Below are positions 63,052 through 64,000 of a stretch of 64,000 nt of DNA, piece after piece. The number at the start of each line of letters is the position of its first letter. Position 1 is the first letter of the stretch. The notes beneath the pieces were generated by a model, which saw only the letters and a program-made list of their open reading frames with translations, was not told the DNA's origin and did no database searches. Made by a program: the position numbers and the translations under genes. This stretch comes from Stenotrophomonas sp. Marseille-Q4652 (GTDB lineage: Bacteria > Pseudomonadota > Gammaproteobacteria > Xanthomonadales > Xanthomonadaceae), in NCBI RefSeq assembly GCF_916618915.1, contig NZ_CAKAKE010000001.1:1922001-1986000 (forward strand), given 5' to 3'.

Positions 63052-63077
63052 CTTAGCAGCGACCTTTACTTTGTCAA
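63050..63077 (-). promoter_or_regulatory. Promoter of mraZ and the division cluster
   Basis: A perfect TTGACA (complement of 63072-63077) with TAAGGT as a weak -10 (complement of 63050-63055), 16 bp apart. The -10 overlaps the first MraZ repeat, as needed for repression. Confidence 0.6.
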
Positions 63078-63147
63078 CAACTTTCAGAAGGCGAAATCGC
63101 CATGCACATCAATGGCTTGCGGCAATCTTTAGAGAATTGTTCAAGGC

Positions 63148-63156
63148 TTATCCACA
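63148..63156 (+). promoter_or_regulatory. Perfect DnaA box upstream of mraZ
   Basis: TTATCCACA is the full DnaA box consensus. It lies about 70 bp upstream of the mraZ -35. A single box is not an origin but could let DnaA modulate the cluster. Chance occurrence is possible, although less likely in this GC-rich genome. Confidence 0.55.
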
Positions 63157-63293
63157 AGTTCCTGTTTAGTCTCATTTTTTGAGATTGGGGCGAAATTCAG
63201 CCCCGTGGAGGGGGTGTGAAAGATGTGGGTCCATTCAGCTTGGCCGTGATCCAAGCGTGACCGGGAAGTGTGCAAACCGGCACAATTCCGTTC

Positions 63294-64000
63294 ATGTGTC
63301 TGGTCGGCCTTGTCTGGAAATCCCACCCCCGCTGGCGGCTGCTGATGGCCGGCAACCGCGATGAGTTCCACGCACGTCCAACCGCCGCGCTGCAGGCCTG
63401 GGTTGAATCGGGGGGACAGGTCCTGGCCGGGCGCGACCTGCGCTCGGGCGGGACGTGGATGGGGGCCAGCCCCGACGGCCGCGCTGCGGTGGTGACCAAT
63501 TTCCGAGATCCGCTGGCCCGCCCCGAGGGGCCTTCGCGTGGCGCGCTGGTGGCCACCTATCTGGCCAGGTCGATGGGCGCAGCCGACCAGGCAGGAGCAT
63601 TGCTTGCGCGCGCTCCGGCGTACCCGCCGTTCAACCTGCTGCTGGCCGACGCTGAAAGTTGCCACTTCCTCAGCAACCACCCGCTACAGGATCGCGCCCT
63701 GGAACCCGGGATCCATGGCCTGTCCAACGGCGCGCTGGATGCGCCCTGGCTCAAGACCCGGCGGTTGCTCACGGCGATGGCGGAATGGCGGGAGGATGGC
63801 GGAGACGACCTGACACGGCTGTGGCAGGCGCTGGCCGACGAGACACGCGCCGCCGATCCCGAGCTGCCGGATACCGGCGTGGGCCTGGAGCTCGAGCGGC
63901 GGCTGTCGCCGTCCTTCATCCGCGGCCCTGAGTACGGCACACGCGCCAGCACCCTGCTGGGCATTGATCACCACGGGCATGGGTTCATCCACGAGAAGCG
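63294..64000 (+). CDS. NRDE (TANGO2)-family protein, 3' end cut by window
   Basis: The first 235 residues are present. MCLVGLVWKSHPRWRLLMAGNRDEFHARP is the family N-terminus, with the NRDE motif near residue 21-24 and GGTWMGASPDGRAAVVTNFRDP downstream. This is the TANGO2/Ser-Thr-rich family, recently linked to haem or metabolite handling, with a cysteine at position 2 that would be an N-terminal nucleophile if the Met is cleaved. It is divergent from mraZ. The C-terminus lies outside the window. Confidence 0.85.
   Translation, partial: MCLVGLVWKSHPRWRLLMAGNRDEFHARPTAALQAWVESGGQVLAGRDLRSGGTWMGASPDGRAAVVTNFRDPLARPEGPSRGALVATYLARSMGAADQAGALLARAPAYPPFNLLLADAESCHFLSNHPLQDRALEPGIHGLSNGALDAPWLKTRRLLTAMAEWREDGGDDLTRLWQALADETRAADPELPDTGVGLELERRLSPSFIRGPEYGTRASTLLGIDHHGHGFIHEK

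Larger units (their letters stand above)
62967..63293. other. 327-base divergent region between mraZ and the NRDE-family gene
   Basis: It holds five MraZ-type repeats (63002-63051), a TTGACA -35 for mraZ (complement of 63072-63077), and a perfect DnaA box (63148-63156). I see no extra gene. The base composition is visibly richer in A/T than the coding sequences around it, as expected for a strong promoter region. Confidence 0.7.

Noticed and set aside
63148..63156. Replication origin
   Set aside because: A single DnaA box without a box cluster, AT-rich unwinding element, dnaA or dnaN nearby.

Overview
The window is a GC-rich, gene-dense stretch of a bacterial chromosome. Its gene order and protein types point to the Xanthomonadaceae (a Stenotrophomonas, Pseudoxanthomonas or Lysobacter relative). 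Signs of this are the lptD-surA-pdxA-rsmA-apaG-apaH block next to folA-thyA-lgt, an S-adenosylhomocysteine (SAH) riboswitch on ahcY, a Nudix/ThiE-like fusion next to secA, and a division and cell wall (dcw) cluster with no murD. I see no prophage, insertion sequence, CRISPR array, tRNA or rRNA. The long antisense open frames are high-GC shadows.

Layout. 1-3.0 kb: a partial ubiH, a small membrane protein, a cobalamin adenosyltransferase and a histone-deacetylase-fold enzyme. 3.1-10.0 kb: the tightly coupled outer-membrane biogenesis, pyridoxal and rRNA-methylation operon lptD-surA-pdxA-rsmA-apaG-apaH, read rightward. 10.0-17.8 kb: leftward genes folA, thyA, lgt, two TPM-domain genes with lemA, a TerC-like gene, dgkA, and a sensor kinase/response regulator pair. 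18-25 kb: a DMT membrane protein, an orphan hemP with a Fur box, an aldo/keto reductase, a nucleoside transporter with a PfkB kinase, a DUF4893-like protein, dusB and a methyltransferase. 25-40 kb: the methyl cycle genes metK, ahcY (with riboswitch) and metF, interleaved with a thioesterase, ppc, a secreted S9 peptidase, a zinc alcohol dehydrogenase and small secreted proteins. 40.6-46 kb: mutT fusion, secA, an M23 peptidase and dciA. 46.1-63 kb: lpxC and the complete leftward dcw cluster from mraZ to ftsZ, minus murD. The end carries a partial NRDE-family gene.

How the genes work together. MetK makes SAM, methyltransferases turn it into SAH, AhcY clears SAH (its leader RNA senses it), and MetF supplies methyl-THF to regenerate methionine. 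MraZ, RsmH, FtsL/I/W/Q/A/Z and MurE/F/G/C, MraY and Ddl form one nearly overlapping transcription unit that couples lipid II synthesis to septation. SecA, LptD, SurA, Lgt and LpxC cover envelope export and outer-membrane assembly.

Most notable. Five exactly 10-bp-phased G-rich repeats lie in front of mraZ (a MraZ operator), with a perfect DnaA box nearby. murD is cleanly absent between mraY and ftsW, which fits the Xanthomonas MurD2/MurL route. A four-helix structured element of unknown nature sits between dusB and a methyltransferase gene. Three loci between 33.4 and 39.1 kb carry single-base frameshifts (S9 peptidase, alcohol dehydrogenase, a LytTR-like remnant). These are either real decay or local sequence errors.
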